Source of the DNA: Nematostella vectensis
Taxonomy: Eukaryota; Cnidaria; Anthozoa; Actiniaria; Edwardsiidae
Length of the DNA stretch: 64,000 bases
Assembly: GCF_932526225.1 (NCBI RefSeq)
Contig: NC_064039.1
Location: 6,151,001-6,215,000 of the forward strand
Reading direction: 5' to 3'
Position numbers and translations under genes: made by a program. Below the pieces are notes generated by a model. It did no database searches. It was not told the origin of the DNA and worked only from the letters and a program-made list of their open reading frames with translations. Below, piece after piece: positions 38,401 through 47,672 of this stretch (position 1 is its first letter; each line of letters starts with the position of its first letter).

Positions 38401-41400
38401 TCCCGACTTTACAAACACGACTGGATCTTTTACCCCAACAAAAACGTCATTTTCATTTACGACGTTGCACCAGCGCACCATAACCCACTAGATACCGGCC
38501 CAAACACCCTAAAAAAGTTACCCCCTACAGTCCATTTCTCAAGAGGCATTACAACGTAATATAGGAACAGACACGGGAGCGAAATGTGGGCAATAGTTTT
38601 TAATAGATATCAAAATCAGGTATAAATGTCACTTCAAAAATAGAAAATAACACTAAACTAATGATATTTTCTTTTCTTTTATCGAACAAATGATTGTCAA
38701 ATCACATTCATGAAAATTACCTTGATGAACATGATTGTCTGAAAAAGCTTGTTGATCGTCGCAGTTTATGTTAATAGCACTAATGAATTTTCTATTTCGT
38801 ATAAGTGATTGTCATTAAACGCTACTGATTGTCCAGACGTGGAATATAATTTTCATTGCGCGCAAAAGAATGTTCGTTCCAATCGAATTGAATGTCCATT
38901 TGCGTTATTGTTTCTCCGTTGATGCTAATGAATGTTCACGAATATTCAAATTCGAAAGTCGAGTCCCGCTAAATGATGTTTCGTGCGATGTTAATGAACG
39001 TACAATACACGCTATCGATGTAACTTTTGGCACAAATGAAAGTCCCTTTCCCGTTATTAATGAACAGCAAAAGGTGTAATTTTTCTCTCTCTTACGCTGA
39101 ATATGGATGATCGGTGTCTACTGGTCTGGTGATGTTGACAAAATGCTGCTGCGATGTCTTATAGTGGGAGTACAGTTTCCTCAGGCTAAGTCCGAACGCC
39201 ATGAAGAGTACAAAGAAGAACACGAAAAACTTTATCAAATCAGCAAATAGCATGTAAAGAGAAAGCTGCAGTGGCCCAAAAACATCGCTTACTTGGAGAA
39301 AGTTAGTCAAGTGAATGAAACTAAAGACCATGGCGAAGGCAAAAAAGCTATTAGCCAATAAAGACAATTGGCTTGAGCGCACTGCCAAATTCTTCAGGTG
39401 AGGCGGAGAGGTCTGTGGAGACAAATAAGCTGTTAAACAAAGACTGTACGAGATAAGGAACAGTACGACCATGAGAAGAGATATGATGTTCCACCATTGA
39501 CGAATGTAGCGAAACGCGCCCTGGAAATATAAATCTTTCATCTCTTGAAGGAACAGTCCTAGAACAAATAGCAGTATTCCCCAGTCTGCAAATGAAAAAA
39601 AAGCCACTTTCATCCTCTGTCATGATTCACTAGCTTTTTATGAATGTCATCATATGTTTCTTAATTAGAAATAACTAAAACTCGAAATAACTAAAACTCT
39701 CTGAGTTAATAAATTATTACACACTCATAAATTTCCCAGTGTAATAACATTGGTCTAATACACTCTTTTTTTTTATAAGAACCTTTTTTTATAAGAACGT
39801 CCTGCCTGAGATTTCACCAAATTTAAAGAACATGCCGAGGATTAGATAGAAGAAATTTTTTTTCTTTTTTAGTCCTGATGCATATTCAGGCTTAAAATGT
39901 CTTAAAATTAAGAACGGCCCATCCTCAACTTAAAATTAGACGTTCTTATAAAAAAGAGAGTGTATCTGCCTTATAAAGCTTGATAACCTGATTACTGCGA
40001 CGGGATCATCATTTCAGACATCAGATTCGAATGGACAAATTAAAATTGTTTTAGATGATCAGTTTAATAGTACCTACCAATTAAAACTGGGATAAGAGTG
40101 TAATCGGTGAAATGATCTTCAATTGAAGACATCGCCAGTGCAATCGCAAAGAGGACAAACGCACTAGTGTGGCTGTAAAACTTGACCGTTGGTGTCTTTA
40201 GTACGTTTGAGATGCGACAGTCAGGAGCAATGATATAAAAGAGTGCCAAGAAGGGTAGTAGAAGGGTGTGCCTCAACCAAAACAGTTTCCCAGTGTACCA
40301 TGAACGGTACCTCCAAACTCTTGGCTCACGCTTGAACGTATAGATGCCGTGGTACAATATCTTGTCTAGACGGAGCTGGCTTTGCGGATGGGCAACCAGC
40401 TGAAATAAAGCCAGAATGACTTAGTACGTAGGTCCGATAGTTGGGATATGTAGAGTATAGATAGGGACTACGCCCGGAATTTCCTTTGAGTCACGTTTTA
40501 CCCCTGACGATAAAGGCTTGTACTAGCAGGGTTGCAGGGGAGTAAAAACAGCACCTCACTACGTGCTCAAAGGTGCAAATAACAAATCATAGTTTGGCCC
40601 AAGAAAGCCAGGCCCCTACCGCACTCTACCGCACTGAAAGCTATATTATCTCTAGCATTGCATAGCTGTAGCAGGCCTCGAATTATCGGGGAGGGGGGAG
40701 GGGGGGGGGGGGAGGGGCACGACACAGAAACATTAAAAAAAACTATGGGGGGCACAGCCACGCCCCTACTAGTCATTTCCTTAGACTTTTTTTTAAATAT
40801 TGTGTCCCCAGTGCCCCACCCCCTGCTACGGCCCTGCATTGAAATACTCTTGTTTTATTGCAAAAGATGAATGTAATGGTATTCAATGGATTTAAATATT
40901 TAGAGCCCTTTCTTGACTGTTTTGATGAACCGACCATTCAAAATACGATTTAAATTATATCAAGGCTAGTTTTGTTCTCGACTGTCTTTTTTGCAAACCC
41001 CTTCTCCCATCTCATTAAAATTGCAAAGCAAAGCAAAAAACAGTTACCTCATTCATGTCGTTTCGAATTGCTAAATTCAGCACGGACAGTTCTTTAAATG
41101 CTGTGTGCGAGCCCTCTACGTGCTTTTTATCCTTTTCGTAGACCCTTTGAATCTCAGGATAGACATCAAGGAGCACATTGGTTTCATCAGTAGTGCGGCA
41201 CTGCTCAAGCAAATCTACCGCGAATCTCTGGCAGTCTTTAGAGATCTGTTTATAGTCATTATTGAATTCAAAATCACGATACATTTGATTCTTAAGCTTT
41301 TTGTTAAGCTCAAGCACGTGGAAGATGGGATGGAGTGCATCAGGGTTCATGATAAAGAAGTAGGATATGTACAGTGGACTGGCTAGCGCCCGGTAGGCAT

Positions 41401-42225
41401 TGACTCGCAGATTAAAGGACAGTTCATTGGACAGTTCAAGACCAACACTGCAAAAGAAAGAGGTAAAAATAGTTAGCATAAAGTACCTGACCGTTTCTCG
41501 ATTAAAAGACCAATTTTTAGTAAGGGACTGTAATACGTGCCTGTTATATGTGCATGTATAAATGGGTGGGGGTTATTTTCGTAGAAGAGCGTGTGGCTTC
41601 TAAAGCACCCTACTTGATAAACTATGCAACAATACAGCCTAAGATATGATAAAAAGGGTATAGCCCCCTGTACGCCCCTGAAAGGCAACATAAGACCTGC
41701 TTGAGAGTGCCCTAATTTTATTTACTTGGTTCTGTTAAGCTGTTCATCATCATCATCCTCATCATCATCATCATGAGGCTCAAGCACGCGATAACCTTTG
41801 GACAAAAACAGTTCAATAATATCGAATTTCTCTAGGTGAACTGCCAGCATCAGAGGGCTCACAAAAGCTCCGGGCTTGACATCCTCGGGTCCGATATCTC
41901 CTCGCTTGCTACTGATATAGGGAAGCATCGTCTGAACGCAATCCTTGGAACCCTTTCTGACAGCGTTGAATAATGCTCCCCCAATTCTAGCCTGTTCATC
42001 GAGGAAAATCTTGAGAATATCACCGCGGTTCAGATCTATCGTGTCGGACAATAAAGCGCGCGTCACAAAATCCCGGGTTCTGAAGAGAAAATTTGGCCTC
42101 AGGTCGAAAAATGATCGCACTCCTTCGACGTCCTCGTTTAGAACCAAGTCAAACAATAGTTGCTCATCAGCAGAATAGCTCAGGTGGTCCATTTCTTTGT
42201 GTTCAAAGTGGCTTGAGGCTGCCAT
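32157..42225 (-). CDS. TRPC-type cation channel
   Basis: A receptor-operated calcium-permeable channel of the plasma membrane (family knowledge). The seven exons in phase are 42225-41726, 41447-41048, 40399-40078, 39585-39096, 37741-37543, 36171-36007 and 32690-32157, giving 869 aa. Exon 1 has ankyrin-type repeats and an acidic run DDDDEDDDDEQ. Exon 2 is the TRP_2 region (NAYRALASPLYIS). Exons 3-4 hold S1-S5. Exon 5 has the TRPC pore signature LFWSMFGL and S6 (VVIIVLNMLIAVMTRSYEEI). Exon 6 has the TRP domain with a degenerate first box (SWKVSR, normally EWKFAR) and an intact second box (LPPPLNLIPNSK). Exon 7 gives the C-terminal helix (IIKNIVDRYLRKRREEA), then ~3.5 units of a 29-residue repeat, ending at a TAG inside the minisatellite. 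An alternative donor inside the repeats could extend it. Introns are full of mobile elements. Confidence 0.92.
32757..32840. repeat. Dispersed G-run repeat copy
   Basis: CAAGATTTTTCTTGG, GAAATCCGAAAAAGTGGACC and a G-run are the reverse of the block at 16690-16790. It lies in the last TRPC intron. Confidence 0.7.
32845..33520. repeat. Purine-rich minisatellite (AAGCGTAAAGGGGA-type units)
   Basis: About 675 bp, almost all A and G on the plus strand, of ~16-17-bp units such as AAAGCGTAAAAGGGG and AAGCGTAAAGAGGGGG. It lies in the last TRPC intron. The overlapping minus-strand open frames (repeated SPFTL/RFSPF) are low-complexity by-products, not genes. Confidence 0.9.
33590..33835 (+). other. 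Exon-like open frame, orphan
   Basis: The plus-strand frame has a hydrophobic stretch (LFRLLFCIIGLVLVADAEPG) and then a GC-rich segment (AIARAFHFVKNEKDSRQALD). It ends at a good donor CAG|GTTAGA and begins near an acceptor TTCTCAG (33635). Base composition of 33700-33835 contrasts with the surroundings. I cannot connect it to another exon. It lies antisense in the last TRPC intron and could be a fragment of another gene or chance. Confidence 0.3.
34100..34330. repeat. Dispersed G-run repeat copy (reverse of 16410-16545)
   Basis: A G-run is followed by AACTATCTCCACGGGACGTT, CATACCAGAGTGATCTAGCT and TTGTCTACAAATAGACAACC, the reverse complement of the 16.4-kb copy. It abuts the 34-bp minisatellite. 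Confidence 0.75.
34331..35880. repeat. 34-bp minisatellite, about 45 copies
   Basis: Head-to-tail units of the form GAGCACTGCGCACATCACCT plus AGTTTGTACACCAC. The variable positions are mainly GTGT/TTGT, ATGACGA/ACCACGA and ACTGCG/GCTTCG. 34 is not a multiple of 3 and there is no long open frame. Units carry palindromic TGCGCA and TGTACA. It occupies about half of the last TRPC intron. Confidence 0.95.
35881..36006. repeat. C-run repeat fragment before TRPC exon 6
   Basis: AGGCGCAACCCCTTG, a C-run and GGGTACGGGCCTTAGACAG resemble the C-run family. It lies within 75 bp of the exon 6 donor. Confidence 0.55.
36198..36969. mobile_element. 772-bp inverted-repeat element, PIF/Harbinger-like termini
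   Basis: The left end GGGAGCGGTCATTAATTACT pairs with the right end AGTAACTAATGACCGCTCCC. Both flanks are TAA (36195-36197 and 36970-36972), a 3-bp TWA-type duplication as in PIF/Harbinger. Subterminal segments contain repeated AAAATGTGACCCCCC. It fills most of TRPC intron 5 and starts 26 bp upstream (in transcription) of the exon 6 acceptor. A 198-bp relative is at 11864-12061. Confidence 0.85.
36970..37542. other. Remainder of TRPC intron 5
   Basis: Contains two weak matches to the 442-bp satellite segment (GGAGCTCCGCTTTTAGTCAG near 37072 and GAGCTCTGCTTTTAAGCAAT near 37228) and a C-run near 37475. Confidence 0.5.
38233..39076. mobile_element. 844-bp inverted-repeat element, TA target
   Basis: The left end CACCTTTTGCTGTTCAATGA and the right end mirror each other for about 130 bp. 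That includes GGGAAAGGGACA, TTTGTGCCAAA and GTACGTTCAT. TA stands on both flanks (38231-38232 and 39077-39078). No transposase. It lies in TRPC intron 4 and ends only about 19 bp from the exon 4 donor. Confidence 0.85.
39759..39964. mobile_element. ~206-bp MITE in TRPC intron 3
   Basis: TACACTCTTTTTTTTTATAA and the reversed right end (AAAAAAGAGAGTGTA) form terminal repeats of ~28 bp, with GTTCTTATAAAAA inside. TACAC...GTGTA termini suggest a TA target. Confidence 0.75.
40665..40840. repeat. Dispersed G/C-run repeat copy in TRPC intron 2
   Basis: A reverse copy of the 6458-6575 family. It contains TGTAGCAGGCC, a long G-run, GGGGGGCACAGCCACGCCCC, CAGTGCCCCACCCCCTGCTA and CGGCCCTGCA. Confidence 0.75.
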
Positions 42226-42964
42226 CTCTTAGACCATTCTCGCCAACAACGAGTTGATGATAACAGGGTTTAGTAATTTCGCTTTTTCCGGGTTGATTCA
42301 CTGTTATTCTCTGCCACTTTATTCTATTTAAGGCCTGTGCTCCCTTTTATCCTGTTAGCTGCAGGGTCTTGGTGACGCAACGCTTAGCCTTAGCATGCAA
42401 GTTATCATGCGCCTTGCCATGAACTCGTTGCAATGAACGATGCGCAGCCAGCCCGTGAACTATTTTAGAAATTAGGTCACTAAATTTTCGCGATTTTGGG
42501 ACAATAAAACAAGAAAAAGTGGGATTGACATGTGTTATAATAATCAAAATTGCAGCAAAGAGTAATGTCCTTCGTATTGAATAATCATGTGAAAACCCAC
42601 TTGAAGTACCCTTTCTTCCTTATCGCTGAGTGTCTTGGTCACGCATGCGCGACGCTCAACATTAGCATGCAAGTTATAATGCGCCTTGCCATGAACTAGT
42701 AGCAATGAATGATACACTATTTTCTATTGATTTTTGAAGCTTGCACTTTGTGCGATAGCTACTACATAAGTCATTGGGGCCACGTAAAAATGGTTCTATA
42801 TAAACCAACTCGTGGATGCTGGTAGTATGTTTCCGTATATCTTAAAAAAAGGAAACCTTTGGTGAAGAGAAACTTTCAGATTGATAATTGTATAAATTTA
42901 TTACACTTAGCATTTACTAAATTTCTTAGAGTTTAAAAGAATGGGAACCCTGTTTATATAACTG
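42226..42964. other. TRPC upstream region with internal duplication
   Basis: About 740 bp upstream of the TRPC start. The segment with CTTGGTGACGCAACGCTTAG and TTATCATGCGCCTTGCCATG (42365-42425) recurs in diverged form at 42630-42710 and at 43285-43345, so the leader/promoter region has been copied at least twice. Confidence 0.65.
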
Positions 42965-43240
42965 GTGGCCGGCCATAAAGCGGAGGTCACAAATTCTTGG
43001 TCGTCACTGAAACAAAATTCTGGACTCAGGTCAAAAATTAATCACACTCCCTTGACGTCTTCGTTTAGAACAAAGTCAAACAAAAGTTCCTCATCAGAGC
43101 AGAGTGTACAGGTGGTTATTTTTTGGTTTTATATAGGCCACCATCCCCTAGAACATTCTAGCCAACGAGTTGATTATGACTGGGCTTCAATTAGAATCCA
43201 CTTTTTCCGGGTTGATTCACTGTTATGCCACGATCGATAA
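42965..43240 (-). pseudogene. Decayed duplicate of TRPC exon 1 (5' part)
   Basis: The minus strand reads DEELLFDFVLNEDVKGV, a stop, then LIFDLSPEFCF. This aligns with DEQLLFDLVLNEDVEGVRSF of the real TRPC exon 1 at about 42170-42070. The Arg codon CGA has become TGA. The flank through TTTTTCCGGGTTGATTCACT also matches the TRPC upstream sequence. It covers about 60 codons and has no continuing exons, so it is a truncated local duplicate. Confidence 0.85.
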
Positions 43241-43928
43241 TTTGGACCGTTGCACTTGAAGTGCTCCCGTTTTTCCTTGTAGCTGTAGGTTCTTGGTGAC
43301 GCAACGCTTATTCCTAGCCTGTAAAGTTATCATGCACCTTGCCACAAAGTAATTGATACTGAAGAAATACGCGTTCTCTGCGCTAATTCTTTTGATAGCT
43401 GCACTTTAGCGTGGGGTAGATACTATGCCATTAGATCTAAACATAAGAAACGCAGAGTGTTTGGGAAGCTATTTGCTTTTGTTGTGCGGGCAAGGGGCGT
43501 AGCAGGCTACAATTGTTATTTTCGGATGATGGAGCCGGTTCGTGAAGAGCGGATGTGTGTGTCTTTTACATGTACCAAAATATGTATAAAGCGTTATATA
43601 ATCTATTGCATGAGAAAAGACTATATTATACATTTTTTGAAATTTTTGTATTCAATTTTGGGTCTCCTGTGGCAAAAAAACACCCCGGTCTCTACTTCTC
43701 CTTAGTCTCCCTCCTTCTCAATTTCCCCACAGGTAGCCCGTGTGGACGAGGCTACTTACAAGTATCAGTCAGCCTGTGGCAAATCGCGGGCGCAATGTTT
43801 ATGTCTTTACTCACACAGGGAAAGAGACTTCGTTTTTTTATACATTTGGTCTCTATTTTTCTCGTTGACAGAGGTTAATGAGGATTGACATTTTTTTTAA
43901 TTCCCCCTGTCGTGTATTGTCTTTGAAG

Positions 43929-46546
43929 ATGAGCAAAATTTTCGCCATTTCCGACTTGCATGTCGATATCCCAGCAAACAAACGCTGGGTCGAGTGTCTC
44001 TCGTCATCTCAATTCAGACATGACGTTATCATAGTAGCTGGTGACGTCACGGATAATATGGAGTTATTGAAGCAAGTTTTGGGAAATCTGAAAATGAAAT
44101 TTCGAGAAGTTTGCTATGTACCAGGTATGTCGGTGAAACACTTATCTTTTATCTTCTCTTAGTTGACTCACAAACATCACACTACAAGGGAGGCGGATTG
44201 GGTGGATATCCACCCCCCTTTTTGAGCAAAAAAATTGAAAAGTTACTTTGTTTGAAGTGCCATCGCCTGCTTGACTTTGCCGACGTGACAATTGAATTCA
44301 GCGTGAAGTATTGTTAGATCTGTGTGACATACCAAGAACCACTGGTTCGGTCACACCTATCAGAAGATCGGAAAGGGGGGGGGGTGTGACTATGTACCTA
44401 GGGGAACGGGAATCTCCCAAAAATCACTTTTAAATATCCTATTCACTAGGTTGAAATATGTCGCAAAGACTTCAAACTACATATACTGAAAAATAGCATA
44501 TTTTTTTCACTCACATGAATTATAGACTGCCAACTACATTACCTCCATATGTTGTTGTGTTTTGCATGTTTAAGTGAAAAAACATAATTAATTTGTGCTG
44601 AACAATGGAATATTCTTCCATGGTCATGTGATATGTAACATGAAATTTGCTTTGTAAGCTGGTCATGTTGTAGGAGTTGGGTTAAAATAAAAAAGTAATT
44701 CGTACCCGATTATCACAGTTTTTCCTACGGTCACGCGACATGTGTGACGTCATGATTGATTTTTTTATCCATATTGAAGGCAGCATAAACAATCCTTGGT
44801 CATCAAACACATCATCAGGACCCCAGGGTGTTGAGGTCATAGGCGTGAGAGCAAGGCAGACAGTCAAATAATAATGGCAACATGTTTGGGGTCATAGCTT
44901 GTAGGGGTCACAGGTTTAAGGCGTACTTGTCAGCTTTCCCGCATTAGGCGGGAGTCTCAAGATTTTGGACCCCTTCTCCCACTCTCCCGCGTTAAGCACA
45001 GAATCGTGACATGTGTGACGTCATGATTGATTTTTTTATCCATATTGAAGGCAGCATAAACAATCCTTGGTCATCAAACACATCCTCAGGATCCCAGGGT
45101 GTTGAGGTCATAGGCGTGAGAGCAAGGCAGACAGTCAAATAATCATGGCAACATGTTTGGGGTCATAGCTTGTAGGGGTCACAGTTTTTAGGCATACTTG
45201 TCAACTCTCCCACATTAGGCGGAAGTCTCAAGATTTTGGACCCCTTCTCCCACTCTCCCGCGTTAAGCACAGAATCTCCCGCTATTTAGCAATTTTTAAC
45301 GCTTTTGAAAAATTATTCTATAGAAAAGCGTCATTTTGCCTATTTTCTATTAAAATATTTAAAACAATAACTCCCTTGTGTAGCACAACTTATCTAAGAC
45401 CCTCGTGAGATCTATAAGTGGATTTGTTCGTGAAGAGCTTTTCATACGACAAATGCCTGCAAGGTCATACCCACTCCTAAACCCAAAATGAATATACCCC
45501 ACCCCTCCCCCAAAAAAATCAAGCCTTGAGATTTTCGGAGGTATGTTTAGGTCTTCATTTTGTAGACACCTGACAGGAACATCAATGGGAGCATGCTCCT
45601 GAACAACTCCAAATGTGTAACATTTTCAGGTTTTATTTTCATTTGCTTAAGTCTTGCAATCCCCAGCACTGTATTATTATATGTATAATTTTTTCTTTAC
45701 TCTACTTAAGAAATGTCCCTTTTCTGCCCTTTATTTCAAATTTGCTGTCATGTGAGTTATAATAGATGTTGCACTTTTAACAGAGTACAATTTATCAATT
45801 ATTGTCTACATTTTCTTTAAGGTAACCATGAGTTATGGCTACGGACAAAGCAAGGATTTGTCCCAAAATACAAGAATTCAATTGATAAGTTTCATGACAT
45901 TCTGAAGCTTTGCAGCAGTATCGGAGTCCACACTAAACCATTGAAAGTCAGCAACACACACAGCAACCATGTATGGATTGTACCTCTGTTTTCTTGGTAC
46001 ACACAACCAGAAGAACATCCAAGTGACTCACTTTATGTTGCTAGAGAAAATGAAGACATAGAATTTTCCAAAAAGGCTTGGATGGACAACCACTTCTGTG
46101 TATGGCCGGATCCTCTTGATGTTACCCCATCACAATTCTTCAAAAACTTGAACAAGGTTAACATCTCAACTATATATGACTCACCTGTAATATCATTTAG
46201 CCACTTTGTCCCTCGCTTTGATCTTATTCCTGCCTCTGACAGAGACTTGGAAAGGGTTCGAAATGAGAGGAGGGTACTTGGATTAGGTGATCTTGAGAAC
46301 CCCACTGCACAAGGTTCTAACATAAAATTAAATTTTACCCGCTACGCAGGGTGTGTCAGTATTGAGGCCCAGATTAGGCAATTGGGATCAGTGATGCATG
46401 TGTTTGGCCACCAGCACCGTAACAGAGATTGCATGTTTGACAGTGTCCGTTATGTCTCACACTGTCTTGGTTATCCAGCCGAACGTGATAAGGGGTTGAT
46501 GTGGGGGTTGGCTGAGGATCAGGGGCCAAAACAGATTTGGCCTTGA
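43929..46546 (+). CDS. Calcineurin-like metallophosphoesterase
   Basis: A soluble binuclear-metal phosphoesterase; substrate unknown. There are two exons, 43929-44124 and 45822-46546, split inside the GNHE motif (G|GT AAC CAT GAG), giving 306 aa. Metal-binding motifs occur in family order: SDLHVD (residues 8-13, D-x-H), GDVTDN (~39-44), GNHE (~66-69), SFSHFVPR and GHQHRNRD. The C-terminus (RYVSHCLGYPAERDKG) is typical of the eukaryotic/algal single-domain members. No signal peptide or membrane helix. The start is the ATG 22 bp before the SDLH codons in an otherwise non-coding leader. It is not an MPPED1/2-type or PP2B-type sequence as far as I can see. Confidence in the fold is high and in a specific name low. 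Confidence 0.88.
44125..45821 (+). other. Metallophosphoesterase intron
   Basis: A 1.7-kb intron containing a G-run near 44368, the 271-bp tandem duplication listed separately, and otherwise AT-rich sequence. Confidence 0.6.
44737..45276. repeat. 271-bp tandem duplication
   Basis: Two nearly identical copies begin GACATGTGTGACGTCATGAT at 44737 and 45008 and end CGCGTTAAGCACAGAATC. Differences are few, which indicates a recent event. It lies within the metallophosphoesterase intron. Confidence 0.92.
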
Positions 46547-47672
46547 GGTAGTATAACCAGCAAAATCTAACCATCTTATTTTATATCTGATGGGTTCATA
46601 ATTAAATTTCCAAATTTCCCAAAAACAAATAAGCTCTATGAAAAAGAACAAGCAGACCTTACCTAAAAGGGGGGTATGAATAGGTTCGCAGCTACACTTG
46701 CAGGTTATTTAAAATTGTAATATTGGGGGCATGCCCCCCCCCCCCGCTACAGTCCTTTAGAGCACTAAATTGTCTAAAATGGTACCAAACAAACCTTACT
46801 TAGAAATGATATAGGGATTTATAAGGTGCTAGAATTGTTTTTAAGAACAAATACTATAAAAAAATAACACAACCTTTGCTGAAAATAGTTCTCATTCTTG
46901 AATGTGTTCAATGTGAACTAAAAAAAAAAAAAAAAAAAAAAGTGTGTATGGGACACAATTTTTGAGTAACCCTAAAAAATGGTCAGAGACTGCCATGAAG
47001 ATAATTTTTGCAGGGAATCACAGATATTCAAATTGGACTGCATACAATGCTTTTATAACATCCCATAACTCAATAATTTCCTTGGAAGAGTATCCATTAC
47101 AGACACTGCAGGTTTTATACACTATCAGGATAGAACTTCCCTATGGTATTTAACCCTGTATTCAACCCTCATTTATTCGATTTTGAAGGTAAGCTTGATT
47201 AAAAATTTCAAGAGGATATAATATTTTGAATTTCTACATAAAGTGGCAATTGCAGCTGTTTACTTCTGGCAGACCAACAGAAACCTCAACTGATAAAAGA
47301 ATCTATGAGAATCTGTACTATTTCAAATCTGCTAAATCATCAGACACCCTCGAAGAAACTTCTAGACATACAGATTTTACAATTTTGAAATATATTTGGT
47401 GTTTTCCACTTAAAATCATTTCAGGTTGTTACATAATTGACCAGAAGTACATACACTGGCAAGATTGCTGCTTTAAATGATGGTCTATCAAGTCTACTAC
47501 AAATAATTCTTCTACATTTCATATTTCTAATAATAACCAAAGGACGGCTGTAGGTGTAAATTGGCTATAGATTGCTATAGGCGAATTGGATTGTGACAAT
47601 GTTAGTCCATAAAAGCGCCTCATTTCCCACCATTCAAATCAGTTCCCAACAGTTAAAATATTATTGTCATTT
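46547..47672. other. Intergenic region between convergent genes
   Basis: Both neighbours end toward this region, so it holds two 3' UTRs. It includes a C-run fragment ending GCTACAGTCCTTTAGAGCAC (46725-46770) and an A-run of about 22 at 46920. No gene seen. Confidence 0.55.
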
